From Aureimonas pseudogalii (GTDB taxonomy: Bacteria; Pseudomonadota; Alphaproteobacteria; Rhizobiales; Rhizobiaceae), in NCBI RefSeq assembly GCF_014196835.1, contig NZ_JACIEK010000005.1:62001-126000 (forward strand): a DNA stretch of 64,000 nucleotides, written 5' to 3'. A program made the translations under genes and the position numbers. Positions within the stretch are counted from its first letter, which is position 1, and each line of letters begins with the position of its first letter. A model generated the notes under the pieces. It saw only the letters and a program-made list of their open reading frames with translations. It was not told the origin of the DNA and made no database searches. Shown here piece after piece: positions 7,954 through 18,100 of this stretch.

Positions 7954-9503
7954 TCCGCGTCTTCGTTCCACTCGACAGCTTCGCCGTGGCCTGCGGCGCC
8001 GACGAGATCACTGAAGAACTCGCGCAACTCGCCGCGACCCGCGGTCACGATGTCGAGATCGTGCGCAACGGTTCGCGCGGCATGGCATGGCTCGAGCCGC
8101 TCGTGGAGGTGGAGGTTCTCGGCCAGCGCATCGCCTATGGCCCGATCGAGCCGGGCGAAGTCGCGGCGCTGCTCGACGCTGGGTTCCTGCACGGCGACGA
8201 TCATCCCAAGCGCATCGGCGACCCCGAGGCGCATCCCTTCCTCAAAGCCCAGACCCGCGTCACCTTCCGACGCTGCGGGCTCACCGATCCGCTCTCGCTC
8301 GCCGATTATCGCCGCCACGGCGGCTTCGAGGGCCTCGCGCGCGCGCTGGCGATGGAAGCCGGCGGCGTCGTCGCGGAGGTCACGCAGTCGGGCCTGCGCG
8401 GCCGCGGCGGGGCGGGGTTTCCGACCGGCATCAAATGGAAGACGGTCACCGAGGCCGCGGCCGACCGCAAGTACATCGTCGCCAATGCCGACGAGGGCGA
8501 CAGCGGCACCTTCGCCGACCGGATGATCATGGAAGGCGACCCGTTCTGCCTGATCGAGGGCATGGCGATCGCCGGCGTCGCCACGGGCGCGACCAAGGGC
8601 TTCGTGTACCTGCGCTCGGAATATCCGGTGGCGATCCGCGTGATGAACGAGGCGGTTCGGCGGGCGAGGGCAGACGGCGTGCTCGGCGCGTCGGTGATGG
8701 GCTCGTGGCGGGCCTTCGACATCGAGGTGCGCGTCGGCGCCGGCGCCTATGTCTGCGGCGAGGAGACCTCGCTGCTCGAAAGCCTCGAAGGCAAGCGGGG
8801 GCAGGTGCGCGCCAAGCCGCCGCTGCCCGCGCACAAGGGTCTCTTCGGCAAGCCCACCGTAATCAACAACGTGGTGACGCTGGCGAGCGTGCCGGAGATC
8901 CTGCGTGCGGGTGCGTCGACCTATCAAGCGCTCGGAACCGGGCGCTCGCGCGGCACGATCCCGATCCAGATCGCAGGCAACGTCGCCCGGGGCGGCCTGT
9001 TCGAGGCGCCCTTTGGGTTGACGCTTGGTGAGATCGTGGACGGGATCGGCGGCGGCACGCGCACCGGGCGCGCCGTGCGCGCCGTGCAGGTCGGCGGCCC
9101 GCTCGGCGCTTACTTTCCCCGCGCGCTCTTCGACACGGTGTTCGACTACGAGGCCTTCGCCGCGCGCGACGGGCTGATCGGCCATGCCGGCATCGTCGTC
9201 TTCGACGACAGCGTCGACATGGCCGCCCAGGCCCGCTTCGCCTTCGAGTTCTGCGCGATCGAGAGCTGCGGCAAGTGCACGCCCTGCCGCGTCGGCGCGG
9301 TGCGCGGGCTGGAGACGATGGACAAGGTGATTGCCGGCGAGCGAGTCGGCGAGCATCTCGAGCTGGTCGAGGATCTCTGCAACACGATGAAGTTCGGCTC
9401 GCTCTGCGCGCTCGGCGGTTTCACGCCCTATCCGGTCATGAGCGCGCTCACACATTTCCCCGAAGATTTCCGTGCCGCGCCCCTGCGCGAAGCCGCGGAG
9501 TAG
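7950..9503 (+). CDS. fdsB: NAD-dependent formate dehydrogenase beta subunit (NuoF-like diaphorase)
   Basis: FdsB passes electrons from the FdsA clusters via FMN to NAD+. The 517-residue protein starts with a thioredoxin-like domain (about residues 1-80, MIRVFVPLDSFAVACG) and continues as a NuoF homologue. The FMN/NADH region is GLRGRGGAGFPTGIKW with NADEGDSGTFADRMIMEGDP and CGEETSLLESLEGKRG. The 4Fe-4S motif is SCGKCTPCRVG with a distant Cys in DLCNTM. The ATG at 7950 overlaps the fdsG stop, so the two subunits are translationally coupled. Length matches known FdsB proteins. Confidence 0.95.
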   Translation: MIRVFVPLDSFAVACGADEITEELAQLAATRGHDVEIVRNGSRGMAWLEPLVEVEVLGQRIAYGPIEPGEVAALLDAGFLHGDDHPKRIGDPEAHPFLKAQTRVTFRRCGLTDPLSLADYRRHGGFEGLARALAMEAGGVVAEVTQSGLRGRGGAGFPTGIKWKTVTEAAADRKYIVANADEGDSGTFADRMIMEGDPFCLIEGMAIAGVATGATKGFVYLRSEYPVAIRVMNEAVRRARADGVLGASVMGSWRAFDIEVRVGAGAYVCGEETSLLESLEGKRGQVRAKPPLPAHKGLFGKPTVINNVVTLASVPEILRAGASTYQALGTGRSRGTIPIQIAGNVARGGLFEAPFGLTLGEIVDGIGGGTRTGRAVRAVQVGGPLGAYFPRALFDTVFDYEAFAARDGLIGHAGIVVFDDSVDMAAQARFAFEFCAIESCGKCTPCRVGAVRGLETMDKVIAGERVGEHLELVEDLCNTMKFGSLCALGGFTPYPVMSALTHFPEDFRAAPLREAAE

Positions 9504-9513
9504 GAGCACCGTC

Positions 9514-12363
9514 ATGTCGCTCATCCAGGAAACCGACTACGGCACGCCGAAATCTCGGACGGAAAAGCTCGTCACGATCAGTGTGGACGGGCGCGCCGTC
9601 ACCGTGCGGGAGGGCACCTCGCTGATGCGCGCGGCAATGGAGGCCGGCATCGGTGTGCCGAAGCTCTGCGCCACCGACATGCTCGACGCCTTCGGCTCCT
9701 GCCGGCTCTGCGTGGTCGAGGTCGAGGGCATGCGAGGCACGCCGGCCTCCTGCACGACGCTTGCGGCCGAGGGCATGAAGGTCTCGACGCAGACCGATCG
9801 CCTCAAGCGCATTCGCAAGGGCGTGATGGAGCTCTACATCTCCGACCATCCGCTGGACTGTCTGACCTGCGCGGCCAACGGCGACTGCGAATTGCAGACG
9901 CAGGCCGGCGCCGTCGGCCTTCGCGACGTGCGCTATGGATACGAGGGCGAGAACCATCTCGGACAGGCCAAGGACGTCTCGAACCCGTACTTCCAGTTCG
10001 ACGCCTCGAAATGCATCGTCTGCTCGCGCTGCGTGCGGGCCTGCGAGGAGGTGCAGGGCACCTTCGCGCTGACGATCGCCGGGCGCGGCTTCGACTCGAA
10101 GGTCTCGGCGGGGCTCGGCTCCGACGACTTCTTCTCCTCCGAATGCGTCTCCTGCGGCGCCTGCGTGCAGGCCTGCCCGACCGCGACGCTGGAAGAGAAG
10201 TCTGTCGTCGAAATCGGCCTGCCCGAGCACTCGCTGGTGACGACCTGCGCCTATTGCGGCGTCGGCTGCTCGTTCAAGGCCGAGATGCGCGGCGAAGAGC
10301 TGATCCGCATGGTGCCCTACAAGGACGGCAAGGCCAATCGCGGCCATTCCTGCGTCAAGGGTCGCTTCGCGCTCGGCTATGCCACGCACAAGGACCGCAT
10401 CCTCAAACCGATGATCCGCGACCACTACCTGCAGCCCTGGCAGGAGGTCTCCTACGAGGAGGCCATCGCCTTCGCGGCCGCCAAGCTGCGCGGCATCCAG
10501 GCGAAATACGGGCGCGGCTCGATCGGCGCCATCTCCTCGTCGCGCTGCACCAACGAGGAGGTCTACCTCGTCCAGAAGATGGTGCGCGCCGGCTTCGGCA
10601 ACAACAACATCGACACCTGCGCCCGCGTCTGCCACTCGCCCACCGGCTACGGCCTCTCCACCACCTACGGCACCTCGGCGGGCACGCAGGATTTCGACAG
10701 CGTCGAGGACAGCGACGTCATCCTCGTCATCGGCGCCAACCCGACCGACGGCCATCCGGTCTTCGCCTCGCGCATGAAGAAGCGCCTGCGCCAGGGCGCC
10801 CGGCTCATCGTCATCGACCCGCGCCGCATCGATCTCGTGAAGACGCCGCATGTCGAGGCCGACTACCATCTGCCGCTGCGCCCCGGCACCAACGTCGCGA
10901 TGCTGACGGCGCTCGCCCATGTCGTCGTCACCGAGGGGCTGATGGACGAGGCCTTCGTGCGAGAGCGTTGCGACTGGGCCGAGTTCCAGGACTGGGCGAC
11001 CTTCGTCTCCGATCCCGCCCGCTCGCCGGAAGCGGTGGAGAGCGTCACCGGCGTGCCCGCGATGGACGTTCGCGCCGCCGCGCGGCTCTACGCGACGGGG
11101 GGCAACGGCGCGATCTACTATGGGCTCGGCGTCACCGAGCACTCCCAGGGCTCCACCAGCGTGATGGCGATCGCCAATCTCGCCATGGCCACCGGCAATA
11201 TCGGCCGGCGCGGCGTCGGCGTGAACCCGCTGCGCGGCCAGAACAACGTGCAAGGCTCCTGCGACATGGGCTCCTTCCCGCACGAGCTGCCGGGCTACCG
11301 GCACATCAGCCGCGACGAGGTGCGCGAGACCTTCGAGAGCCTCTGGGGCGTCAAGCTCGACGAGGAGCCGGGGCTGCGCATTCCCAACATGTTCGACGCG
11401 GCGGTGGAGGGCACCTTCAAGGGGCTCTACGTGCAGGGCGAAGACATCCTCCAGTCCGATCCCGACACCAAACACGTCTCGGCGGGCCTGGCGGCGCTCG
11501 AATGCCTGATCGTGCAGGATCTCTTCCTCAACGAGACCGCGAACTACGCCACCGTCTTCCTGCCGGGCTCGACCTTCCTCGAAAAGGACGGCACCTTCAC
11601 CAATGCCGAGCGGCGCATCAACCGCGTGCGCCGCGTCATGAGCCCGAAGAACGGCTATGCCGACTGGGAGGTGACGCAGCTTCTGGCGCACGCGCTGGGC
11701 ATGGACATGCACTATTCGCACCCCTCCGAGATCATGGCCGAGGTCGCGGCGACGACGCCGAGCTTCGCGGGGGTCAGCTACCCGCTTCTGGAGGAGAAGG
11801 GCTCGGTGCAGTGGCCCTGCAACGAGGCGCATCCCGAGGGCACGCCGATCATGCATATCGGCGCCTTCATGCGCGGCAAGGGCAAGTTCGTCATCACCGA
11901 ATACGTGGCGACGGACGAGCGCACCGGGCCGCGCTTCCCGCTGCTCCTCACCACCGGGCGGATCCTCTCGCAGTACAATGTGGGCGCGCAGACGCGGCGC
12001 ACCGCCAACGTCGCGTGGCACGAGGAAGATCTCCTTGAGATCCATCCGCACGACGCCGAGATGCGCGGCATTCGCGAGCGCGACTGGGTGAAGCTCGACA
12101 GCCGCGCCGGCTCCACCTCGCTGCGGGCCAAGATCACCGACCGAGTAGCACCGGGCGTCGTCTACACGACCTTCCACCATCCGGCGACGCAGGCCAACGT
12201 CATCACCACCGACTTCTCGGACTGGGCCACCAACTGCCCGGAATACAAGGTGACGGCGGTGCAGATCTCGCCCTCCAACGGCCCGACCGACTGGCAGGAG
12301 GAGTATCGCGAACTCTCCGAGGAGAGCCGGCAGATCGCGCCCGTGCTCGACGCGGCGGAATAG
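9514..12363 (+). CDS. fdsA: NAD-dependent formate dehydrogenase catalytic alpha subunit (Mo-bisMGD, Cys type)
   Basis: FdsA oxidises formate to CO2 at a molybdenum bis-MGD centre. The 949-residue protein begins with a NuoG-like N-terminus: 2Fe-2S cysteines in GSCRLCVVEVEG, His-Cys3 cluster in DHPLDCLTCAANGDC, and two 4Fe-4S ferredoxin motifs CIVCSRCVRAC and CVSCGACVQACP. The FDH core follows with CAYCGVGCSFKAE...SCVKG. The active-site ligand is Cys, not selenocysteine: CARVCHSPTGYGLS at about 10617-10660 is fully sense-coded. The C-terminal molybdopterin-binding domain ends near VTAVQISP. Start ATG 9514 follows TAGGAGCACC. Confidence 0.96.
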   Translation: MSLIQETDYGTPKSRTEKLVTISVDGRAVTVREGTSLMRAAMEAGIGVPKLCATDMLDAFGSCRLCVVEVEGMRGTPASCTTLAAEGMKVSTQTDRLKRIRKGVMELYISDHPLDCLTCAANGDCELQTQAGAVGLRDVRYGYEGENHLGQAKDVSNPYFQFDASKCIVCSRCVRACEEVQGTFALTIAGRGFDSKVSAGLGSDDFFSSECVSCGACVQACPTATLEEKSVVEIGLPEHSLVTTCAYCGVGCSFKAEMRGEELIRMVPYKDGKANRGHSCVKGRFALGYATHKDRILKPMIRDHYLQPWQEVSYEEAIAFAAAKLRGIQAKYGRGSIGAISSSRCTNEEVYLVQKMVRAGFGNNNIDTCARVCHSPTGYGLSTTYGTSAGTQDFDSVEDSDVILVIGANPTDGHPVFASRMKKRLRQGARLIVIDPRRIDLVKTPHVEADYHLPLRPGTNVAMLTALAHVVVTEGLMDEAFVRERCDWAEFQDWATFVSDPARSPEAVESVTGVPAMDVRAAARLYATGGNGAIYYGLGVTEHSQGSTSVMAIANLAMATGNIGRRGVGVNPLRGQNNVQGSCDMGSFPHELPGYRHISRDEVRETFESLWGVKLDEEPGLRIPNMFDAAVEGTFKGLYVQGEDILQSDPDTKHVSAGLAALECLIVQDLFLNETANYATVFLPGSTFLEKDGTFTNAERRINRVRRVMSPKNGYADWEVTQLLAHALGMDMHYSHPSEIMAEVAATTPSFAGVSYPLLEEKGSVQWPCNEAHPEGTPIMHIGAFMRGKGKFVITEYVATDERTGPRFPLLLTTGRILSQYNVGAQTRRTANVAWHEEDLLEIHPHDAEMRGIRERDWVKLDSRAGSTSLRAKITDRVAPGVVYTTFHHPATQANVITTDFSDWATNCPEYKVTAVQISPSNGPTDWQEEYRELSEESRQIAPVLDAAE

Positions 12364-12367
12364 CGGC

Positions 12368-13201
12368 GTGGCGCGTCCCATTTCCGGCGAGGCGACGAGC
12401 CTCGTCTTTCGCGGCGGGCGGTTCGCGGCGGGCACCCGGCGGGTGCCGGCCGAGGTCGCGGTCGCGATCTCGGTGAACGGCTCGACCCATGCGGTGATGA
12501 TGGCGACGCCCGATCACCTCGAGGATCTCGCGCTCGGCCTAGCCCTTAGCGAGCGCATCGTCGCCACGCCCGGCGAGATCGAGCGGATCGACGTCGAGGA
12601 CGCCGAGCTCGGCCTCGACTGCCGGATCTGGCTGACGCCGGAGCGCGCGGCGTCCTATGTGGCGCGCCGACGGCAGATGACCGGGCCGGTCGGCTGCGGC
12701 CTCTGCGGCGTCGAAAGCCTGGAACTGGCCTCGCGCACTCTGCCGCTCGTTGGGGCAGGGGTGACGCTTCGCCCCGAAGCGATTACCGAAGGGCTTCAGG
12801 CGATGGCCCGCCGGCAGGATCTCGGACGTGAGACCCGGGCCGTGCATGCCGCGGGCTTTCTCGACGCCGGCGGGACGTTGGTGGTGCTGCGCGAGGACGT
12901 CGGCCGACACAACGCGCTCGACAAGGTGGCTGGCCATCTGGCAGCGCGCGGGCTCGACCCGGCCGCGGGCTTTCTGGCGATGACCAGCCGCGTCTCCGTT
13001 GAACTCATCCAGAAGGCGGCGGTGATGGGCTGCGGCCTGATCGCTGCGGTGTCGGCGCCCACCGGTCTCGCGATTGAGGCGGCGCGGGGCGCGGGCGTCA
13101 CTCTGGTGGCGGTGGTGCGCGGCGACGAGTTCGAGATCTTCACCCATCCCCGCCGGATCGCCGGTGCCCTGGATGTCGAAGGAGCCAGCGATGCCGCCTG
13201 A
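12368..13201 (+). CDS. fdhD: Formate dehydrogenase accessory sulfurtransferase FdhD (FdsC)
   Basis: FdhD/FdsC delivers sulfur to, and protects, the bis-MGD cofactor before insertion into FdsA. The 277-residue protein carries the family hallmark cysteine loop as GPVGCGLCGVESL. The second half has EDVGRHNALDKVAG and MTSRVSVELIQKAA, both strongly diagnostic. The start is GTG at 12368, four bases after the fdsA stop. The end overlaps fdsD by 11 bases, so it is a central member of the operon. In the fds nomenclature of Rhodobacter and Cupriavidus this position is fdsC. Confidence 0.95.
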   Translation: MARPISGEATSLVFRGGRFAAGTRRVPAEVAVAISVNGSTHAVMMATPDHLEDLALGLALSERIVATPGEIERIDVEDAELGLDCRIWLTPERAASYVARRRQMTGPVGCGLCGVESLELASRTLPLVGAGVTLRPEAITEGLQAMARRQDLGRETRAVHAAGFLDAGGTLVVLREDVGRHNALDKVAGHLAARGLDPAAGFLAMTSRVSVELIQKAAVMGCGLIAAVSAPTGLAIEAARGAGVTLVAVVRGDEFEIFTHPRRIAGALDVEGASDAA

Positions 13202-13466
13202 GAAGCTGATCCGCATGGCGAACCAGATCGCCACCTTCTGCCAGTCGAACCCCGACGGCGCTCGCCACACCGCGAGCGTTGCCGACCACATCAACAGCTA
13301 CTGGGAACCGCGCATGCGGAGCCAGCTCTTCGCGGCTTACGAGGGGGGGGAAACCGCTGGGTTCCACCCGCTGGTGCTCGACGCGATGACGGCGATCCGC
13401 CGGCCGAAGGAGCCCTTGGAGGCGCGCACGTCGATCGAAGGGGAGGGACCGGCCGAACCGGGCTGA
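13191..13466 (+). CDS. fdsD: Formate dehydrogenase delta subunit
   Basis: Small 91-residue protein matching FdsD, required for full assembly or activity of the soluble NAD+-dependent formate dehydrogenase. It has the typical opening KLIRMANQIATFCQSNP and the HINSYWEPRMRSQLF helix. It starts inside the end of fdhD (11-base overlap) with an AAGGAG ribosome-binding site at 13179-13184. It closes the operon and is convergent with the Nudix gene. The exact molecular role is not established. Confidence 0.93.
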   Translation: MPPEKLIRMANQIATFCQSNPDGARHTASVADHINSYWEPRMRSQLFAAYEGGETAGFHPLVLDAMTAIRRPKEPLEARTSIEGEGPAEPG

Positions 13467-13530
13467 CGTTGCCAAGGTCCGATGCCGCCGACGCGCCCAT
13501 CGACGGCGAGCCTTTCTGCCAAGTCGAGGT

Positions 13531-13965
13531 TTACGACGCCTTGGGCGTCTCGATCAGCCTCTGGAGCGAGCGCAGGAGTTCGGCGAGTTCGGGCTCCTGC
13601 ACGGCATTCGCCGCTTCCTCCGGCGTGAACCATTCGCGGCGCCGCTCCAACGCTTCCGGCCAGGTGCCGGCGAGACGATCGACCGTCATCGCAAACACTT
13701 TCACCCGGCAGGCGATCACCTCGCCGCTGCGAAGGCGCTTGGGGTAATGGTAGCAGCCGGTCGCCTTCTTCGCGATCCGACCCTCGATCCCCGCTTCCTC
13801 GAACGCTTCCTGCTCGGCGGCCTGATGCGGGCGCTTGGCCTTCATCGGCCAGCCCTTCGGAATGACCCAGCGGCCCGTCTCGCGCGAGGTGACCAGCAGG
13901 ATGCGAAGGCCGACCGCCGGGTCGTCCTGGTAGGCGATGGCGCCGACCTGCTTCCGCTGCTTCAT
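13531..13965 (-). CDS. Nudix hydrolase
   Basis: A 144-residue Nudix-fold protein that should hydrolyse a nucleoside-diphosphate-linked substrate. The Nudix box reads GWPMKAKRPHQAAEQEAFEEAG. The catalytic Glu pair in EAFEEAG is kept, but the first Glu of the consensus is Lys and the Arg of REU is Gln. This PKGWPMK version is a recognised subfamily related to diphosphoinositol/diadenosine polyphosphate hydrolases; the substrate is not predictable. The ATG at 13965 gives the normal domain start (KQVGAIAYQ). The frame is open far upstream, but through AT-rich intergenic DNA. Confidence 0.88.
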   Translation of the reverse strand: MKQRKQVGAIAYQDDPAVGLRILLVTSRETGRWVIPKGWPMKAKRPHQAAEQEAFEEAGIEGRIAKKATGCYHYPKRLRSGEVIACRVKVFAMTVDRLAGTWPEALERRREWFTPEEAANAVQEPELAELLRSLQRLIETPKAS

Positions 13966-14349
13966 AATGCTCACATGCCTTTCATGGTCTAGACCAATTA
14001 AGGGCTGGTATGGTGAACGGAAACCCATAAGGCGGGCACGCGACCAATTTATTTTTGTTAGTGCCAAAGCAGATGCCGCAGACCCAACGCGCAACCTAGG
14101 CGTCAAGACGGACGACCGCCCTTCGCTGAACGGTTTGCTCGCAAAAATTGCATAGACCCGTGATTGCAACGGCCTTCAACACAACCTATCGTCGTGCCAG
14201 CGGTATCGAACGGAGGCAAGGTCGGTGCAATGGTCGGGCGACGAATCGAGGCCGGAAGCGGTGATCGCCTGGTTTCTGGCAGCGCTCGGCTGTTGGATCA
14301 TGGCGGGGGTTTGGATCATCCTGTGACGGCGATCGAGCAAGTGCGGAAC
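13966..14349. other. Intergenic region with an AT-rich patch, probably holding the Nudix promoter
   Basis: No convincing gene is seen. Positions about 13985-14070 are clearly more AT-rich than the surroundings (for example AATTTATTTTTGTTAG). This is the likely promoter area of the leftward Nudix gene and perhaps of the small rightward reading frame. No clean -35/-10 pair could be fixed. Confidence 0.4.
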
Positions 14350-14550
14350 ATGCGTCGGTCGGGAGGACGGAGCTCCGATCCTCTGACGTCAAACTTGGCG
14401 CGACCGGATGCGCCCGGCCTGTCCGTCGACGAGCGCAGTGCGCTCTACCTGCTGTCGATGGCGCACGCGCTTCTGAAGCGAGATCATCCCGCCGTTGCGG
14501 CGATGATCGACTACGCGATGCTCGACGTCGCGGTCGGTCAGCCCGACTGA
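14350..14550 (+). CDS. Small hypothetical protein
   Basis: Possible 66-residue protein. The last 43 codons (LSVDERSALYLLSMAHALLK onward) look coding: third positions are mostly G or C and the peptide forms two amphipathic helices. The first part is less convincing. ATG 14350 is an arbitrary choice; an in-frame GTG lies at 14341 and an ATG at 14230, and none has a good ribosome-binding site. I do not recognise the family. Confidence 0.42.
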   Translation: MRRSGGRSSDPLTSNLARPDAPGLSVDERSALYLLSMAHALLKRDHPAVAAMIDYAMLDVAVGQPD

Positions 14551-15034
14551 CATGATCGGCTCGAGCGCCCGCGGCTTCGTCCCCGAGGTGCGGGCTCGGC
14601 GCGCGCTGCAAGCGGCAAAGCGCATGGCTCGGCATGGTTGCGGCCGTCGGTGCGCTTCGATCTCCACCAGCCTGGATTGAGGTCTGAGACGTCTCGAGGC
14701 GAGCCGAGGAGCGGAAGCGCTCCTCGCCCCTGCCGGCCTCGTTCGAAGGTCGCGACTCCTCTTCTCTCTTCGGCTCTCCGTTTCCTCGTCTGCGAGAACC
14801 GGACGCGCGCGGCCTGCCAAGAGCGCCCGCAAGGCTGCCCACACGGTTTGCCACGACGATCCGTTGCCTTCGCCTGCGTCCGCAATATTCACCTGTAGAG
14901 CGGCAGCGGACCGATCCAAGAGCATCGAGCGAAGCAACGGGTGAGCGGTGCGGCGAGAGCGTCTTCGCTGCCAGCGATCCGTTCGGGCCGTGCTGACGTC
15001 AGCGCTCATGGACTTCCGCCGACTGATGAAACGA
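14551..15034. other. Intergenic region without a supported gene
   Basis: About 480 bases between the small hypothetical protein and the terminator of the RTX gene. Open frames exist on both strands but have Arg/Ser/Pro-rich, low-complexity translations typical of non-coding GC-rich DNA. No tRNA, small RNA or repeat was recognised. Confidence 0.45.
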
Positions 15035-15070
15035 GGAAGGGGTCCGTCGCAGGCGCGACGGACCCCTTCC
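15035..15070 (-). terminator. Rho-independent terminator of the RTX gene
   Basis: Perfect 16-bp stem (15035-15050 with 15055-15070) with a 4-base loop, lying 50 bases past the RTX stop codon. On the minus strand the stem is followed by a weak T-rich stretch (TCGTTTCAT). The stem is much longer than average and could work in both directions. Confidence 0.8.
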
Positions 15071-15120
15071 TTGTTCGATAGGCCCGGCGCCCCGCGACAG
15101 GGGCGCCGGAGATCGTTGCG

Positions 15121-18100
15121 TCAGATGATGGCGTCGGCCGTCAGCGTCGTGACACCCGCGAGCAGGATGGCGCTGTCCGCCGAGCCGTTGGCGTCGGCAT
15201 CGACGAAGAGGTAGCCGTCCGGGCCCACGACCTGGAAGCTGTAGAGGGTGGGGCCCTCTGCCGCCGCGAAGGCCGAGTTGGCGGCGCTCAACGCACCATC
15301 ATAGCTCGTGTTGCTCGTCGTACCCGCCGCGAAGGTCGTCGCCGACCCGGCCGCGAGGCCGAAGTCGAGAACGTCGGAGCCGAGATCGAAGGCTTCGACC
15401 CGGTCGAGCGCCGCCGCGGTCAGGCCGGTGCTGCCGGCCGAGAAGACGAACGTGTCGCTGCCTTCGCCGCCGACGAGGAGATCCGCGCCGACACCGCCGA
15501 TCATCGTGGTGTCGCCGCCGCCGGAGACGATCGTGTCGTTTCCGCCATTGCCGTAGACCAGCGAGTCGCCGCTGCCGAGCAGGATGCGGTCCGCTCCGTC
15601 GCCTGCATCGTTCGCCGAGATGCCGCCGAAGACGGTGGCGCTCCCGGTGAACTGCGTCAGGTCGATCGTATCGCCGTCCTGGTTGCCGAAGACCGAGACG
15701 CCGCGGTCCGCATAGTCTCCGAACACGGTGATCTGGTCGTCGCCGAAGCCGCCGAAGATCGACGATCCGCCGCCGGCCGAGCCTTCGCTATCGAAGACCA
15801 GCTCGATCCGATCGTTGCCGCCATTGCCGTAGATGACGGCGTCGCCGGACGTGTCGAGTTCAACATAGATATCGTCGGCACCATCGGTCGGGTCGAGGAC
15901 GATGTCGCCGCCGAAGACGGTCACGTCGCCATCGGCATAGACCTCGATCGTGTCCGCGCCCGGTCCACCCCGCACATAGGACGAGCCGTTGTCGTCATAG
16001 GTGTAGAGGGTGATGGTGTCGTCGCCGAGCCCGCCGTAGATCGAAGCGCTGCCAGCCTCGACATAGATGTCGTCGTTGCCGCCATTGCCATAGACGACCG
16101 CCAGGCCACCGACGTCCACGTCGATGACGTCGTTGTCCGCGGTCGGGTCCACCTCGCCGTTGCCGCCGAAGACGGTCACGTCGCCGCCGTCGAAGATTTC
16201 TATGTCGTCGGAGCCGTCGCCGCCGACCACGAGGCCCGAGCTCAAGGAACCGTCCGATCCGAAGACGTCGCCGACTTCGATCGTGTCGTTGCCGACGCCG
16301 CCATAGACCGTCGCGCGGTCCGCATCGACGGCGATGAAGTCGTCGCCGCCATTGCCGTAGACGAGCGCCGAACCGGACGCCGAGACCCCGATGTCGTCGT
16401 CGTCGTCGGTCGGGTCGGTCACGCCGTTGCCGCCGTAGACGGTGGCGTTTCCGTCAGTGCCGACGAAGAGCTCGTCCTCGCCGGAGCCGCCGACGACGAA
16501 GGCTTCTTGAGCGCCGAACACGTTCACCGAATCGTCGCCGAGGCCGGCATAGATCGTCGCGCGGTTGGCGTTGCCGTCGATGTCGTCGTTACCGCCATTG
16601 CCGTGGACGAGCACGTCGCCGGAGGCCTGGAAGCCGATCTGGTCGCCGCCGTCGGTCGGATCGGTGATCGCCGAACCGCCGTAGATCAGGAGGTCGCCGT
16701 CGACCGCGCCGAAGATCTGGTCGTCGCCCGAGCCGCCGACCAGCAGCACGTCGTTCACGAACTCGCCCGGCGTCGCGGCCAAGGTCGTGGGAACGCCGCC
16801 GTCGCCTTCCAGCGGGGTGACGAAGATGACGTCGTCGCCAGCCCCGCCGTAGACGGTGTTACTGCCGCTGCCGCCGACCGCGATAAAATCGTCGCCGCCA
16901 TTGCCGTAGACGAGATTGTCGCCCTCGCCGGCGACCAGGATCAGGTCGCTTCCGTCGGACGGATCATTGACGCCGGTGCCGCCATAGACGGTGTTGTCGC
17001 CGTCGCTCTCGACGACGAGGACGTCGAGACCCTGAAGGAACTCGGTGAGACCGCCGCCTTCGAGGATGTCGCCGATCGTCAGGCCGAGGGCGAGCGTCGC
17101 GGTGATCTCGAAGCCGAGCGAGGACAGCAACCCGCCGACGTCGAGGTTCGCGATCAGGTCGAGATTGACCAGCTGCCCGTCGAAGACGCCGAGCCCGAGA
17201 TCGGCGAGAACGGTGAGGTCGAGATCGAGAAGGACACCGAGCAGCCCGGCATCGTCCAGCACGGGGAAGACGTCGTCGCCGACCTGGCCGAGGTCGAGGA
17301 GATCAAGGATGTCCGCGCCGTCCGTACCGGAGAGCAGCCCGGCGACATCGGCTTCGGCAAGCACGGTCACTTCCGTGACGATACCGGCCACCACGGCAAG
17401 ACCGGCGGAGAGCAGAACGGCCGGATCGATGTCGTCGAGTGCCCCAAATACGGCACCCAGAGGATCTGGTAGGGCGAGCAGCTGCGACAGCGTCGTCAGA
17501 TTGAGTTCGGCCAGAATGGCGGCCACCAAGCTGGTCCCGACCGCATCGGGCAACGCCTGGACGAAGGCGATGAGGCCGTCCTGATCGGTTGGCAGCGCGT
17601 CGCCGATCTCGAAGAGGTCGCCATTCGCCGAAAACAGGCCGACGCCGGCCAGCACGCTCGCGTCGAGACCGACGAGATTCTCGGTCAGAAGTTCGAGATC
17701 GACATCGACGGCTGTAGTCAGATCGACGATGTCGGTCCCAGCGATACCGAGGTTGAGATCGGCCAGGATGTCGGCGTCCAGACCCAGCAGGCCTCCGCGA
17801 ACGTCCTCAATGTCGCCGCCGATCGCACCGATGTCGAGGCCGAGTGCCACCGCGATCTGGATTAGGCTGGTTCCGTCGGCGAGGTCGTCGCCGGGCGAAC
17901 CTGCGGGATCGTTCGAGCCGCCGTAGACGAGGTTGTCGCCGGTGGCGTCGCCGTTGCCGACGAGGACGAGGTCGGAGCCGGCGCCGCCGTAGATCGTGTT
18001 GTCGCCGAGCGAATTGACGACGATGACGTCGTCGCCACCATTGCCGTAGACCAGCGCGTCGCCTTCGGCGGGTGCCGTGCCGTTGCCCACGAAGATGAAG

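Noticed and set aside
10610-10660. Possible selenocysteine in FdsA
   Set aside because: The active-site position is an ordinary Cys codon and there is no in-frame TGA.
9448-12435. A nearly 1000-codon open frame on the strand opposite fdsA
   Set aside because: Antisense frame of a GC-rich gene; the translation is Arg/Ala/Asp-rich without recognisable domains, and fdsA is unambiguous.
14164-15214. Several 60-220-codon frames on both strands around the small hypothetical gene
   Set aside because: Arg/Ser/Pro-rich translations, mutual overlap and no ribosome-binding sites; only 14350-14550 keeps a coding-like codon pattern.
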